Shown piece after piece: positions 25,324 to 32,745 of a stretch of DNA of 33,642 nucleotides. The stretch is from Bacteroidota bacterium. GTDB taxonomy: Bacteria > Bacteroidota > Bacteroidia > UKL13-3. The notes under the pieces were generated by a model. That model saw only the letters and a program-made list of their open reading frames with translations, made no database searches and was not told the DNA's origin. The stretch covers positions 1 to 33,642 of the forward strand of contig CANFHJ010000019.1 in the NCBI GenBank assembly GCA_947446605.1, written 5' to 3'. Every line of letters starts with the position of its first letter. Within the stretch, counting starts at the first letter, position 1. Position numbers and translations under genes: made by a program.

Positions 25324-26019
25324 ATGAAAAAAACATTACTTGTAGCAGCGTTCGCATTAGCAGGTTCTTTTGCCTACGCACAAAAACCAACAGCCGGAAA
25401 CAAAACAGCTGAGGTTAACTTGAATTTCCAAACTGGTTCTTCAGCCATTAGTTATGATTTGCCTGCAGAATTACGTTTACGTTATTTCCTTTCAGACAAT
25501 GCAGCCGTAAGAATTCGCTTTGGTATGGCTTCTGGTACCGAAAAATCTTCTGTAAGTAATGGTACTAATAGTGCCGACATTACCACTAAAACTGGTTTTG
25601 GTTTAACGCTTACTCCTGGTTATGAAATGCACTTTGAAGGAACAGACAAATTATCTCCTTATGTTGGTGCACAATTAGGTATTGCTTTAGGTGGCAAACA
25701 ATCTGTTGAAGTTACCAATGCAAGTGTTGCAGCTCCTACTCAAGGAAACATCACTGTTGGTGATTCATACAGTTCAACAGCTGGTTCAGCATTTGGATTG
25801 AGCTTAGGCTTTATGATGGGTGCTGATTATTACATCACTGATGGTGTTTACTTAGGTGGTGAATTTGGTTTAAACTTATTTACCATGGCTTCAATTGGTG
25901 AAGGTACTACTACCACTAAAATTGGCGGACAATCTTTAGACGTTAAAGATCCAGCTTCTAGCGCAAGCCAATTATTTGGTGTTAGCACTGGTGGATTACG
26001 TTTAGGATTTGTATTCTAG
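25324..26019 (+). CDS. Small outer-membrane beta-barrel protein
   Basis: A 231-aa protein with a clear signal peptide (MKKTLLVAAFALAGSFAYA, cut before QK) and alternating strand pattern throughout: EVNLNFQTGSSAISYDL, LRLRYFLSDNAAVRIRFG, TPGYEMHF, LSPYVGAQLGIALG, FMMGADYYITDGVYLGGEFG and a final GGLRLGFVF ending in Phe, the usual barrel terminal strand. It resembles the general 8-stranded OmpA/OmpW-like barrel domain (outer membrane protein beta-barrel family). Function unknown. ATG at 25324 is chosen because the signal peptide begins there. It has its own promoter and ends at a strong bidirectional terminator. Confidence 0.85.
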   Translation: MKKTLLVAAFALAGSFAYAQKPTAGNKTAEVNLNFQTGSSAISYDLPAELRLRYFLSDNAAVRIRFGMASGTEKSSVSNGTNSADITTKTGFGLTLTPGYEMHFEGTDKLSPYVGAQLGIALGGKQSVEVTNASVAAPTQGNITVGDSYSSTAGSAFGLSLGFMMGADYYITDGVYLGGEFGLNLFTMASIGEGTTTTKIGGQSLDVKDPASSASQLFGVSTGGLRLGFVF

Positions 26020-26034
26020 TTACAACCTACTTTA

Positions 26035-26076
26035 TAAAAAAATCCCGATTGGCTTACCAATCGGGATTTTTTTTTA
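26035..26076. terminator. Bidirectional terminator between the barrel gene and smpB
   Basis: A perfect 12-bp stem AATCCCGATTGG / CCAATCGGGATT (26041-26052 and 26057-26068) with loop CTTA, a T run on the plus side and an A run in front, so it can stop both converging transcripts. It overlaps the last bases of smpB. Confidence 0.9.
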
Positions 26077-26523
26077 TTCTTCGCGGCGCATACTCCTTGC
26101 CACTTCACGTTCTTTAATAGTCTCTCGTTTATCAAAGGCCTTTTTACCTTGTCCAACTGCTATTTCTAATTTTATGAAGCCCCTCTCCGATTCAAACAAT
26201 TGAACAGGAACAATTGCAAAACCTTTTTCGGCTGCTTTCACTTTTAATTTGGTGAGTTCACGTTTCTTAAGTAACAATTTGCGCAGGCGGAAAGGTTCGT
26301 GGTTAAAATGACTTCCCTGCTTGAAAGTTCCAATATTCATGCCCTTCACAAAGAGTTCTTCACCTTTAAAAAAGCAAAAAGCTTCTCCTATTCCTGCATT
26401 ACCCAAACGAATAGATTTAACCTCAGTGCCACTTAGCATAAGACCAGCAGTTACCTTTTGAGTTAAGATAAACTCAAAACCTGCTTTTTTATTAACGATA
26501 TGTATTGCCTTATTAGCTGCCAT
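26074..26523 (-). CDS. smpB: SsrA-binding protein SmpB
   Basis: SmpB binds tmRNA and carries it into stalled ribosomes for trans-translation. The 149-aa protein shows GTEVKSIRLGNAGI (about 32-45), the NHEPFRLRKLLLKKREL block, GFAIVPVQLF and the basic tail GKKAFDKRETIKEREVARSM that mimics an anticodon arm. A real Shine-Dalgarno, GGAGGT, is 8 nt before the ATG, which is rare in this genome and fixes the start. A -7 box TAAATTTG (26550-26557) overlaps the end of the upstream gene. tmRNA itself is not in this window. Confidence 0.97.
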   Translation of the reverse strand: MAANKAIHIVNKKAGFEFILTQKVTAGLMLSGTEVKSIRLGNAGIGEAFCFFKGEELFVKGMNIGTFKQGSHFNHEPFRLRKLLLKKRELTKLKVKAAEKGFAIVPVQLFESERGFIKLEIAVGQGKKAFDKRETIKEREVARSMRREE

Positions 26524-26549
26524 TTAATTTTACCTCCAAAAAGGCGCTG

Positions 26550-26557
26550 CAAATTTA
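26550..26557 (-). promoter_or_regulatory. -7 box TAAATTTG upstream of smpB
   Basis: A TAnnTTTG match on the minus strand 26 nt before the smpB ATG, overlapping the stop of the hotdog gene. smpB may thus be expressed apart from the metal operon. Confidence 0.35.
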
Positions 26558-26959
26558 AGCTTTCGGCTCGGATAAGCGACTAAATAAGTTTTCTAATTTT
26601 TCTTTTTTCAAAATTTTTTGTCCGGTTTGCCCTCTTGCAATCAAGCGATCCCCCACTTTTGCTTCAAAGGTACAAATGATTTCATGCCCATCTATCTGAC
26701 TAATTTCGGCTTTGAAATTTACGATTGAATTTACCAAGGCAGGACTACAATGTTCTATATTTAAAAAGGTTCCAATTCCTTCCTCATCGGCATCTTTCAT
26801 GGCAATTACAAATAACCTACAACACCATTCGGCATCTCTTCCTAAGGCAAAGGTGGCATAAACTGGATGCACATTGCCACTGTTAAAAGTAGCAGTATCA
26901 TTTATACCAACTCTTACTTGATAAGTTTGCTGGTCGCCTATTTTATAAACTGATTTCAT
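26555..26959 (-). CDS. Hotdog-fold thioesterase-like protein (FlK type)
   Basis: A 134-aa hotdog protein that resembles the fluoroacetyl-CoA thioesterase (FlK) group rather than the YbgC type. GIGTFLNIEHCSPALVNSIVNFKAEI corresponds to the FlK GTxxxIEHxxP signature (quoted here in parts: residues about 61-86), and the rest matches the conserved strand pattern ending RLIARGQTGQKIL. The usual catalytic Thr/Glu/His set is only partly recognisable, so the activity is uncertain. It begins 1 nt after the end of the Nramp gene, so it belongs to the dtxR-mntH transcript; why a thioesterase should be there is unclear. Confidence 0.72.
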   Translation of the reverse strand: MKSVYKIGDQQTYQVRVGINDTATFNSGNVHPVYATFALGRDAEWCCRLFVIAMKDADEEGIGTFLNIEHCSPALVNSIVNFKAEISQIDGHEIICTFEAKVGDRLIARGQTGQKILKKEKLENLFSRLSEPKA

Positions 26960-26960
26960 A

Positions 26961-28835
26961 TTACCTCACAACCAATATAGGAATTTTTAATTTATGTCGA
27001 ACCGCATCTACCGTTGAACCAAAGATAAGGTCTTTTAAACCCGCATGTCCGTGCGCACCCATTACCAATAATTGCGCGTTGGCATCCATTACCATTTTTG
27101 CAATGTTATTTGCCCTACTGCCATAACCCATTTGATAACTTACCATATAACCTGCGAGTTTCAAATCTGCAACATAAGTTTCCATCCATTTAATGTCTTG
27201 AAGCGTTTCAATATCCATTACATCTTCCCCATGCCTCATGGCAGCAGCAGATTCAACAATATGAATCAACAAATAAGAACACGCTTTATTACCCAAACTC
27301 AATGCATATTGAATACTGGCTTCATCGTGCGCACTAAAATCAACTGTAACTGCAATTTGCTTGAATGGTTTTACACTTTCTAATTGCAAATGTTTTATTG
27401 GTAAATGAGGTACAATGTGTTTTTCAGTGAGTTTATTAATAAGCGGATGGAAGCTTACATAAAACAATAAAAAAGCTGTAAATCCTAAAGCTACAAAAAT
27501 TAACAACTTAAGCCAATATGCCGAAGCATAGGATGAGTCTAGGAAATTGCCTACTTCTTGTCCTAGCAATTTTATGTTTAACCCAACAATAACAATGGCG
27601 GCAGTCCAGGCAAGTATTTTAATCCAAAGTGAATTTTTAAACTTGCCCATGATGGTTTCACTATTGGTAAAATGTATCAAAGGAATTACCGCAAAACCTA
27701 ATTGTAAACTTAAAATAACCTGACTAAAAATAAGCAATTCACCCAACTTTGCATCTCCAAAATAAAGGATGGTAAATACTGCAGGCACTACTGCTACTAG
27801 GCGTGTAATTAATCGGCGAACCCAAGGACTGATACGCAAATTGATATAGCCTTCCATCACAATTTGTCCGGCAAGTGTTCCTGTTATGGTTGAAGATTGG
27901 CCAGCTGCAATTAATGCAATAGCAAATAAAATGGGGGCCATATTGCCAAATAATCCTTGCAATAATTGATGCGCATTGCTAATATCTGCTACTTGGGTCA
28001 ACCCATTGTTATAAAACGCAGCGGCGGCCAATACCAAAATTGCCGCGTTTACAAAAAAGGCCAAGTTTAGTGCAATGGCAGAGTCAAAGAAATTAAATTT
28101 AATTGCTTTTTTTATACCTTCATCATCGCGTTTTATTTTTCTGGTTTGAACCAATGACGAATGCAGGTATAGATTATGCGGCATAACCGTTGCACCAATA
28201 ATACCTATAGCAATATACAAGGCATCGCCACTTAAATCTGAAGGAATAAAACCCTTTAATACACCTGCAACTTCAGGTTTAACAATTAGCATTTCTGCAA
28301 GAAAAGAAAGTCCAATGATGCTCACCAAACTCACAATAAATAATTCAATTTTCCGAATGCCTTTATTAATTAGAAATAGCAATAAGAAAGTATCTAAAAC
28401 TGTAATGATAACACCATACAACAAGGGCAAATCAAACAACAAATTTAAACCAATGGCCATTCCAATAATTTCGGCCAAATCTGTTGCTGCAATGGCTATT
28501 TCGGCCAAAACGTAAAGAGAAATATTTACCCAATGTGGATATTGTTGGCGGCTTGCCTGCGCTAAATCCCAACCTTTTACAATACCCAATTTTGCTGCTA
28601 AACTTTGTAATAAAAGGGCAATCCAATTACTGGCTAGCAATATCCAAATAAGTTGGTATCCAAACCTGCTTCCTCCTGCAATATCTGTAGCCCAATTTCC
28701 TGGGTCCATATAACCAACACTTACCAAATAAGCAGGGCCAATAAAGGCCAAGAGCGTTCTAAACCAAGATTTATTTTGGCTCGCATCTATAGACCCATGT
28801 ACTTCCGACAAAGATTTTTCTGATTGTTTGCCCAT
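26961..28835 (-). CDS. mntH: Nramp divalent metal transporter fused to a UspA domain
   Basis: A 624-aa fusion. Residues about 25-460 form an Nramp (MntH-like) proton-coupled Mn2+/Fe2+ importer: GYMDPGNWATD in the first helix and VMPHNLYLHSS in the sixth supply the metal-binding Asp-Asn and Met-His residues, and some eleven to twelve hydrophobic segments follow. After a linker, residues about 485-624 are a universal stress protein domain with the ATP-binding pattern G-2X-G-9X-G-S at 593-607 (GAHGHAGLKDLIFGS), expected in the cytoplasm. Ordinary MntH is about 410-450 aa, so the extra domain is clear. The gene starts 4 nt after a DtxR/MntR-type regulator, giving the likely control by metal. The role of the Usp domain is unknown; nucleotide-dependent gating is a guess. 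Confidence 0.93.
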   Translation of the reverse strand: MGKQSEKSLSEVHGSIDASQNKSWFRTLLAFIGPAYLVSVGYMDPGNWATDIAGGSRFGYQLIWILLASNWIALLLQSLAAKLGIVKGWDLAQASRQQYPHWVNISLYVLAEIAIAATDLAEIIGMAIGLNLLFDLPLLYGVIITVLDTFLLLFLINKGIRKIELFIVSLVSIIGLSFLAEMLIVKPEVAGVLKGFIPSDLSGDALYIAIGIIGATVMPHNLYLHSSLVQTRKIKRDDEGIKKAIKFNFFDSAIALNLAFFVNAAILVLAAAAFYNNGLTQVADISNAHQLLQGLFGNMAPILFAIALIAAGQSSTITGTLAGQIVMEGYINLRISPWVRRLITRLVAVVPAVFTILYFGDAKLGELLIFSQVILSLQLGFAVIPLIHFTNSETIMGKFKNSLWIKILAWTAAIVIVGLNIKLLGQEVGNFLDSSYASAYWLKLLIFVALGFTAFLLFYVSFHPLINKLTEKHIVPHLPIKHLQLESVKPFKQIAVTVDFSAHDEASIQYALSLGNKACSYLLIHIVESAAAMRHGEDVMDIETLQDIKWMETYVADLKLAGYMVSYQMGYGSRANNIAKMVMDANAQLLVMGAHGHAGLKDLIFGSTVDAVRHKLKIPILVVR

Positions 28836-28839
28836 GCTA

Positions 28840-29502
28840 CTAAATGAGTTTTTTAATTAAAATATTTTTTACTACCTCGTTGCTCAATTGTATTTTTTCT
28901 TTGCCATCTAGTATAGCTTTAACTGATAAATCAAAGCTACTTACTTCGTTAATGGCAATTGTTTTGCCCAAGGTTAATTTGTTTTTTTCCAGGTGTTGCA
29001 AAAACAGCGAACTGTGATTTACAACCCCGCTGATAATTCCTTTTTCTCCTTTTTGTAAAACGCTCAAGAGAATAAAATTACTTTCTTTGATTACACCGTT
29101 TCTGCCTGGAATTGGGTCGCCATGTGGATCGTGGGTAGGAAATCCCAAGAAGGCATCTAATTTTTCTACCAACTCATTGGATTGAATATGCTCTAACTGT
29201 TCGGCAATATCATGCACTGCATCCCAAGTAAAACCTAATTGGTTATGTAAAAAAGTTTCCCAAAGTCTGTGTTTACGCAAGGTTTCAATAGCAACTTTTT
29301 TGCCTTTTTCTGTGAGTTGTACCCCTTTATATTTTTCGTACGACAATAATTTTTTCTCCGATAATTTTTTCATCATATCGGTAACAGAAGCAGCTTTGGT
29401 ATTTACACCATCTGCTATGGCATTGGTATTTATGAAAGTCCCCAATTGTATTTGGAGCTTATAAATTGTTTTCAGATAATTCTCTTCGGTGGTAGAATAC
29501 AT
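28840..29502 (-). CDS. DtxR/MntR-family metal-dependent repressor
   Basis: A 220-aa regulator: N-terminal winged helix (about 1-70), dimerisation/metal domain (about 71-135, HRLWETFL then DAVHDIAEQLEHIQS), and a C-terminal SH3/FeoA-like part (about 150-220), so the long DtxR-like architecture. In ExxEH (101-105) a Glu stands where iron sensors have Cys, as in Mn sensors, but the N-terminal metal position, Met in DtxR and Asp in MntR, is Asn8. The metal is therefore uncertain. It precedes mntH by 4 nt, so it likely represses that operon and itself, acting through a palindrome in its promoter. A -7 box ends only 4 nt before the ATG. Confidence 0.92.
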   Translation of the reverse strand: MYSTTEENYLKTIYKLQIQLGTFINTNAIADGVNTKAASVTDMMKKLSEKKLLSYEKYKGVQLTEKGKKVAIETLRKHRLWETFLHNQLGFTWDAVHDIAEQLEHIQSNELVEKLDAFLGFPTHDPHGDPIPGRNGVIKESNFILLSVLQKGEKGIISGVVNHSSLFLQHLEKNKLTLGKTIAINEVSSFDLSVKAILDGKEKIQLSNEVVKNILIKKLI

Positions 29503-29506
29503 AGGT

Positions 29507-29514
29507 CAAATATA
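29507..29514 (-). promoter_or_regulatory. -7 box TATATTTG of the dtxR-mntH operon
   Basis: A perfect TAnnTTTG box on the minus strand whose last base is 4 nt from the ATG at 29502. By the usual spacing, transcription would begin at or next to the start codon. The candidate operator lies directly upstream of it. Confidence 0.6.
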
Positions 29515-29518
29515 CTAA

Positions 29519-29540
29519 ATTTTTAGACTAGCCTAAAAAT
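29519..29540. promoter_or_regulatory. Candidate DtxR/MntR operator palindrome
   Basis: A 22-bp palindrome (TTTTTAGACTAGCCTAAAAA core at 29520-29539, plus A/T ends) with a single mismatched pair (29527/29532). The TTAG-x-CTAG-x-CTAA pattern resembles known DtxR-family boxes, where TTAGGTTAGCCTAA-type dyads are bound. It lies between the -33 and -7 regions of the dtxR-mntH promoter, where binding would block transcription. It also faces the divergent small gene at 29602. Confidence 0.65.
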
Positions 29541-29589
29541 ATTTTTATAATTAACTAAAAATGATTTTACCTGGTATTAGAGAATTTCT

Positions 29590-29597
29590 TATTTTTG
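29590..29597 (+). promoter_or_regulatory. -7 box TATTTTTG upstream of the small membrane protein gene
   Basis: TAnnTTTG match on the plus strand ending 4 nt before the ATG at 29602, the same spacing as in the dtxR and antitoxin genes. No -33 TTG was found in the expected range. Confidence 0.45.
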
Positions 29598-29601
29598 AAA
29601 T

Positions 29602-29769
29602 ATGATGCTGAAAAAACTATTGACCTATTTAATGTTTTGGAAAAAAGAGGATGCAAATGCGCCTACTTCAACTAATTTAAAAATAATGCATGGCATCAAC
29701 AGGATCAGTATTTACCTGTTTATTTTTGCATTGACAGTTATTATTTACCGCTTTGTAAAGGGTTTGTAG
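29602..29769 (+). CDS. Small membrane protein, DUF6728-like
   Basis: A 55-aa reading frame beginning MMLKKLLTYLMFWKKED, then APTSTNLKIMHGINRISI and a single hydrophobic helix YLFIFALTVIIYRFV (about 38-52) before KGL and TAG. The combination of a short basic-amphipathic N-terminus, an MHGINRISI motif and one C-terminal helix matches what I remember of DUF6728, a small Bacteroidetes family of unknown function; this needs a profile search. A -7 box lies 4 nt upstream and codon use looks like its neighbours. It is divergent from dtxR and convergent with the TM2 lipoprotein gene, which ends 13 nt away. Too short for many gene finders. Confidence 0.72.
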   Translation: MMLKKLLTYLMFWKKEDANAPTSTNLKIMHGINRISIYLFIFALTVIIYRFVKGL

Positions 29770-29782
29770 TCCAACAACCTGG

Positions 29783-30373
29783 TTAATTCTTGAACTCCTG
29801 CTGGTTTTTCTCCCAATCGGTATAAATGCCATTTTTGGGCTTTAGGTTGTTTGTGAAAATCCTAAACATATCTATTACCCACCATAGAAAGAGGCCTCCG
29901 AGGGTAATGGTTTGGAAAAACCCTGTCCAATAATATCCTAAATAATAACGGTGCAAGCCAACAAAACCGCCAATACAACACACCAAAATGGTAGCGGTTT
30001 GTGAGCGGTTATTAGGAGATGCATGGTAATCTGCACCATTTAGTGTGGGCATTTGGCGTTGAGGTGCAATAATATTTGAATTAATTGCTGCTTTCCCCGG
30101 ACTGTCAATGGGTGCAATAGCCAAATTTCCTTTTCTAAAATTTATAGCAATAGTAGCATTGGGTATCAAAATTGGCAATGCCTCATCTTCCAAAGCTATA
30201 CTAATTTCGCCAATTTCTTCCACATTTTTACTTGAAATAACTGCATTAGTTTGCTCTTTTATTTTTGGTTCAAGCGCATTTTTTTGAACATTTATTTTAG
30301 TAAAATTTGAATAGCGCGCACCGCTGCATGCCACCAAAAATAAACTTGAAAAGAATAGCAATAAACGTCCCAT
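29783..30373 (-). CDS. Lipoprotein with C-terminal TM2 domain
   Basis: A 196-aa protein with a lipobox LVAC (13-16, Cys16 lipidated), a poorly conserved middle region (about 20-120), and a TM2 domain at about 126-175: two helices split by a short turn, with GGFVGLHRYYLGYYWTG leading into the second, GGLFLWWVIDMF. TM2 domains with GxxGxHxFYLG motifs occur in many small bacterial membrane proteins of unknown function. It is 25 nt after arsC on the same strand, so it may be read with the arsenic operon, though no arsenic role is known. A lipid anchor plus two helices is an odd combination. Confidence 0.8.
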   Translation of the reverse strand: MGRLLLFFSSLFLVACSGARYSNFTKINVQKNALEPKIKEQTNAVISSKNVEEIGEISIALEDEALPILIPNATIAINFRKGNLAIAPIDSPGKAAINSNIIAPQRQMPTLNGADYHASPNNRSQTATILVCCIGGFVGLHRYYLGYYWTGFFQTITLGGLFLWWVIDMFRIFTNNLKPKNGIYTDWEKNQQEFKN

Positions 30374-30398
30374 ACCTAAATTAAAGGTACAAGATAAA

Positions 30399-30833
30399 TT
30401 AATTGGCAGAAACTAAAATTTTTTCTTCTACAAACTGCTTGCAATAAGCTTTCACAAGGTTTTGGGTAGCTCTAAATTGCGCTAATATTTCATCTTCTGA
30501 ACCCATTGCTTTGGCTGGATCGGGGAAATTTTCGTGCAAACGAATGGCCTTACCGGGTATGTATGGACAATTTTCGTTTGCATGGTCACAAACAGTAATA
30601 ATATAATCAAATGGGATGTTTAAGTATTCATTTACATTATTTGAAGTATGCGATGAGATATCTATTCCATCCTCCTTCATTACCAAAACGGCGCGTGGGT
30701 TCAAACCATGTGTTTCTATTCCTGCGCTATAAATGGCAGCATTTCCATTTGAAAAAAATGCTAAATACCCATGTGCCATTTGACTTCTGCAGCTATTTCC
30801 AGTGCAAAGCACCAATATGTTTTTCTTTTCCAT
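30399..30833 (-). CDS. arsC: Thioredoxin-coupled arsenate reductase (LMW-PTP type)
   Basis: This enzyme reduces arsenate to arsenite, which Acr3 can export. The 144-aa protein has the phosphatase-like P-loop CTGNSCRS with nucleophile Cys10 and Arg16, and the two relay cysteines Cys82 and Cys89 in VCDHANENCP, the same three positions as in the plasmid pI258 ArsC. The relay pair separates it from plain low-molecular-weight tyrosine phosphatases. The ATG overlaps the acr3 stop by one base (TAATG), so the two are translationally coupled. Confidence 0.95.
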   Translation of the reverse strand: MEKKNILVLCTGNSCRSQMAHGYLAFFSNGNAAIYSAGIETHGLNPRAVLVMKEDGIDISSHTSNNVNEYLNIPFDYIITVCDHANENCPYIPGKAIRLHENFPDPAKAMGSEDEILAQFRATQNLVKAYCKQFVEEKILVSAN

Positions 30834-31870
30834 TAGGCTTTATTTTTATATTTCATTTTTAGCGCAACCTTTACCAAAGCAAGTAAAACGGGCACTTCCA
30901 CCAATGGACCAACAACGCCGGCAAAGGCTTGTGAAGAATTTACACCAAACACACCAATAGCCACAGCAATGGCCAATTCAAAATTATTGCTCGATCCGGT
31001 GAGTGAAACTGTTACATTTTTATCGTAGGAAACACCCATTGCTTTTGCAATAAAAAATACGGCAAAAAACAAAATCAAAAAATACAAAACCAATGGAATG
31101 GCAACTTTAATTACATCAAAAGGTATACTTACAATCATTTCACCTTTTAGGCTAAACATTACCAAAATAGTAAACAATAAGGCCACCAATGTAATTGGAG
31201 AAATCATTGGTATGAACTTTTGGTTCAACCAATTTTCTCCTTTAAATTTTATCAAAAGTATTCTGCTCAAAAAGCCCGCAGCAAATGGAATTCCAAGATA
31301 AATACCAACAGTTTTGGCAATTTCAGCCATTGATATTTCAATCACCATATTTTCTATGCCGAACCAAGCTGGCATTACAGACAGCATGAACCAAGCATAA
31401 AAACTATACAGTAATATTTGCAATACACTGTTTAAAGCAACTAAGCCTGTGGCATATTCTCGGTTACCATCGGCCAATTCATTCCAAACCATAACCATGG
31501 CAATACATGGCGCAATACCAATAAGAATGAGTCCTGTGAAATAGGCTGGATTATCGCGCATGAAAATGATGGCCAAAAGAAACATCAACAAGGGGGCAAT
31601 TATCCAATTGATAAGTACCGTAAACGATAACAATTTCAAGTCTTTGAATACTTGAGGTAATTCTGTGTATTTTACCTTTACAAAAGGTGGATACATCATT
31701 AATAATAAGCCAATGGCTAAAACCCAATTGGTGCTGCCATTGCTAAAATTTTCTCCATTTAATAAATTGGGAATACTTGGAAAAAAGTTACCAATTGCAA
31801 CACCAATGAGCATGGCTAAAATTATCCATAAGGACAAATACTGGTCGAGGAATTTTAGTTTTTTAGTCAT
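30833..31870 (-). CDS. acr3: Arsenite efflux transporter ACR3
   Basis: A 345-aa inner-membrane exporter of the ACR3 (BART superfamily) type that expels arsenite using the proton gradient. Ten hydrophobic segments can be traced. The key Cys122 lies in LIGIAPCIAMVMVWNELADG, the ACR3 signature, and GPLVEVPVLLALV near the end carries the conserved Glu. An N-terminal cytoplasmic stretch FLDQYLSLWI is typical. It follows arsM by 18 nt and overlaps arsC by one base. Confidence 0.95.
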   Translation of the reverse strand: MTKKLKFLDQYLSLWIILAMLIGVAIGNFFPSIPNLLNGENFSNGSTNWVLAIGLLLMMYPPFVKVKYTELPQVFKDLKLLSFTVLINWIIAPLLMFLLAIIFMRDNPAYFTGLILIGIAPCIAMVMVWNELADGNREYATGLVALNSVLQILLYSFYAWFMLSVMPAWFGIENMVIEISMAEIAKTVGIYLGIPFAAGFLSRILLIKFKGENWLNQKFIPMISPITLVALLFTILVMFSLKGEMIVSIPFDVIKVAIPLVLYFLILFFAVFFIAKAMGVSYDKNVTVSLTGSSNNFELAIAVAIGVFGVNSSQAFAGVVGPLVEVPVLLALVKVALKMKYKNKA

Positions 31871-31888
31871 TTTTATTTTAATAATTAA

Positions 31889-32728
31889 TTAGCAGCAATT
31901 TCCTCCAGGCGTGCAGCAAGCAGCAGGTTTTTCGGCATAAACAGTTACACTAAAAATTCCAATTTCCATGTTTCTATATTCCTCCATTTGCGCAGGAGAA
32001 AGGTAGGTTTCGAGAATATCTGTAGGAATAATTATTTCCTTTTCTTTCTGAACTTTGATGTTTACAAAACCAGCCTCCTCAATAAACTGCAAATAAGCTG
32101 TTTTTTGAATAGCACCAGAAACACAGCCAGCATACATTTCGGCAGTATCTTTTAAAGACAGCGGCAATTCACCTTTTAATACCACATCCGAAATACTGAA
32201 ATGACCGCCTGGTTTCAATACCCTAAGAATATCGTTGATTACATTCTTCTTATTGGGCACTAAATTTAATACGCAATTACTCACAACTACATCTGCTCTA
32301 TTGGCGGCTACTGGCATTTGTTCAATATCACCCTGGCGAAATTCAACATTATTGAAACCCAAGGTTTCTGCATTGTTACGCGCACGTTCAATCATTTCTG
32401 GCGTAAAATCTATTCCAATTACTTTACCACTTTCACCAACAAATTTTCGTGCAACAAAACAATCATTTCCAGCGCCACTTCCTAAATCTATAACCGTATC
32501 ACCTTCTTTCATTAAGGCAAATTCTGTTGGCAAACCACATCCTAAACCCAGATCTGCATTGGGGGTATACCCCGCCAGGCTTGAATAATCCTCGCTCATT
32601 ATATTGTAAACTTCAGTTGAGCAAGTACCACTTCCACAACATGAACTCATATTTGTTTCTTTGTCCTGCATGGCTATTTGAGCATACTTCTCTTTCACCA
32701 TTTCTTTTAATTCTACTTCTGTTTTCAT
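31889..32728 (-). CDS. arsM: Arsenite S-adenosylmethionine methyltransferase
   Basis: ArsM methylates arsenite with S-adenosylmethionine, giving methylated and eventually volatile species. In the 279-aa protein the AdoMet motif IDLGSGAGNDC is at 80-90, and the arsenic-binding cysteines Cys64 (LGLGCGLP), Cys152 (VSNCVLNL) and Cys202 (YAGCVSGA) are in place, the last two 50 residues apart as in the algal CmArsM. Extra cysteines at both ends (CCGSGTC at 30-36, CC..CC at the tail) may bind or deliver arsenic. It lies 17 nt after arsR and 18 nt before acr3. Confidence 0.95.
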   Translation of the reverse strand: MKTEVELKEMVKEKYAQIAMQDKETNMSSCCGSGTCSTEVYNIMSEDYSSLAGYTPNADLGLGCGLPTEFALMKEGDTVIDLGSGAGNDCFVARKFVGESGKVIGIDFTPEMIERARNNAETLGFNNVEFRQGDIEQMPVAANRADVVVSNCVLNLVPNKKNVINDILRVLKPGGHFSISDVVLKGELPLSLKDTAEMYAGCVSGAIQKTAYLQFIEEAGFVNIKVQKEKEIIIPTDILETYLSPAQMEEYRNMEIGIFSVTVYAEKPAACCTPGGNCC

Positions 32729-32745
32729 TTGATGTATTGTTTATT

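Noticed and set aside
26074-26523. tmRNA (ssrA) next to smpB
   Set aside because: The surrounding intergenic spaces are too short and no tag-coding or tRNA-like ends are present.
30399-30833. Ordinary low-molecular-weight protein tyrosine phosphatase
   Set aside because: The relay cysteines 82 and 89 and the place in an ars operon identify an arsenate reductase.
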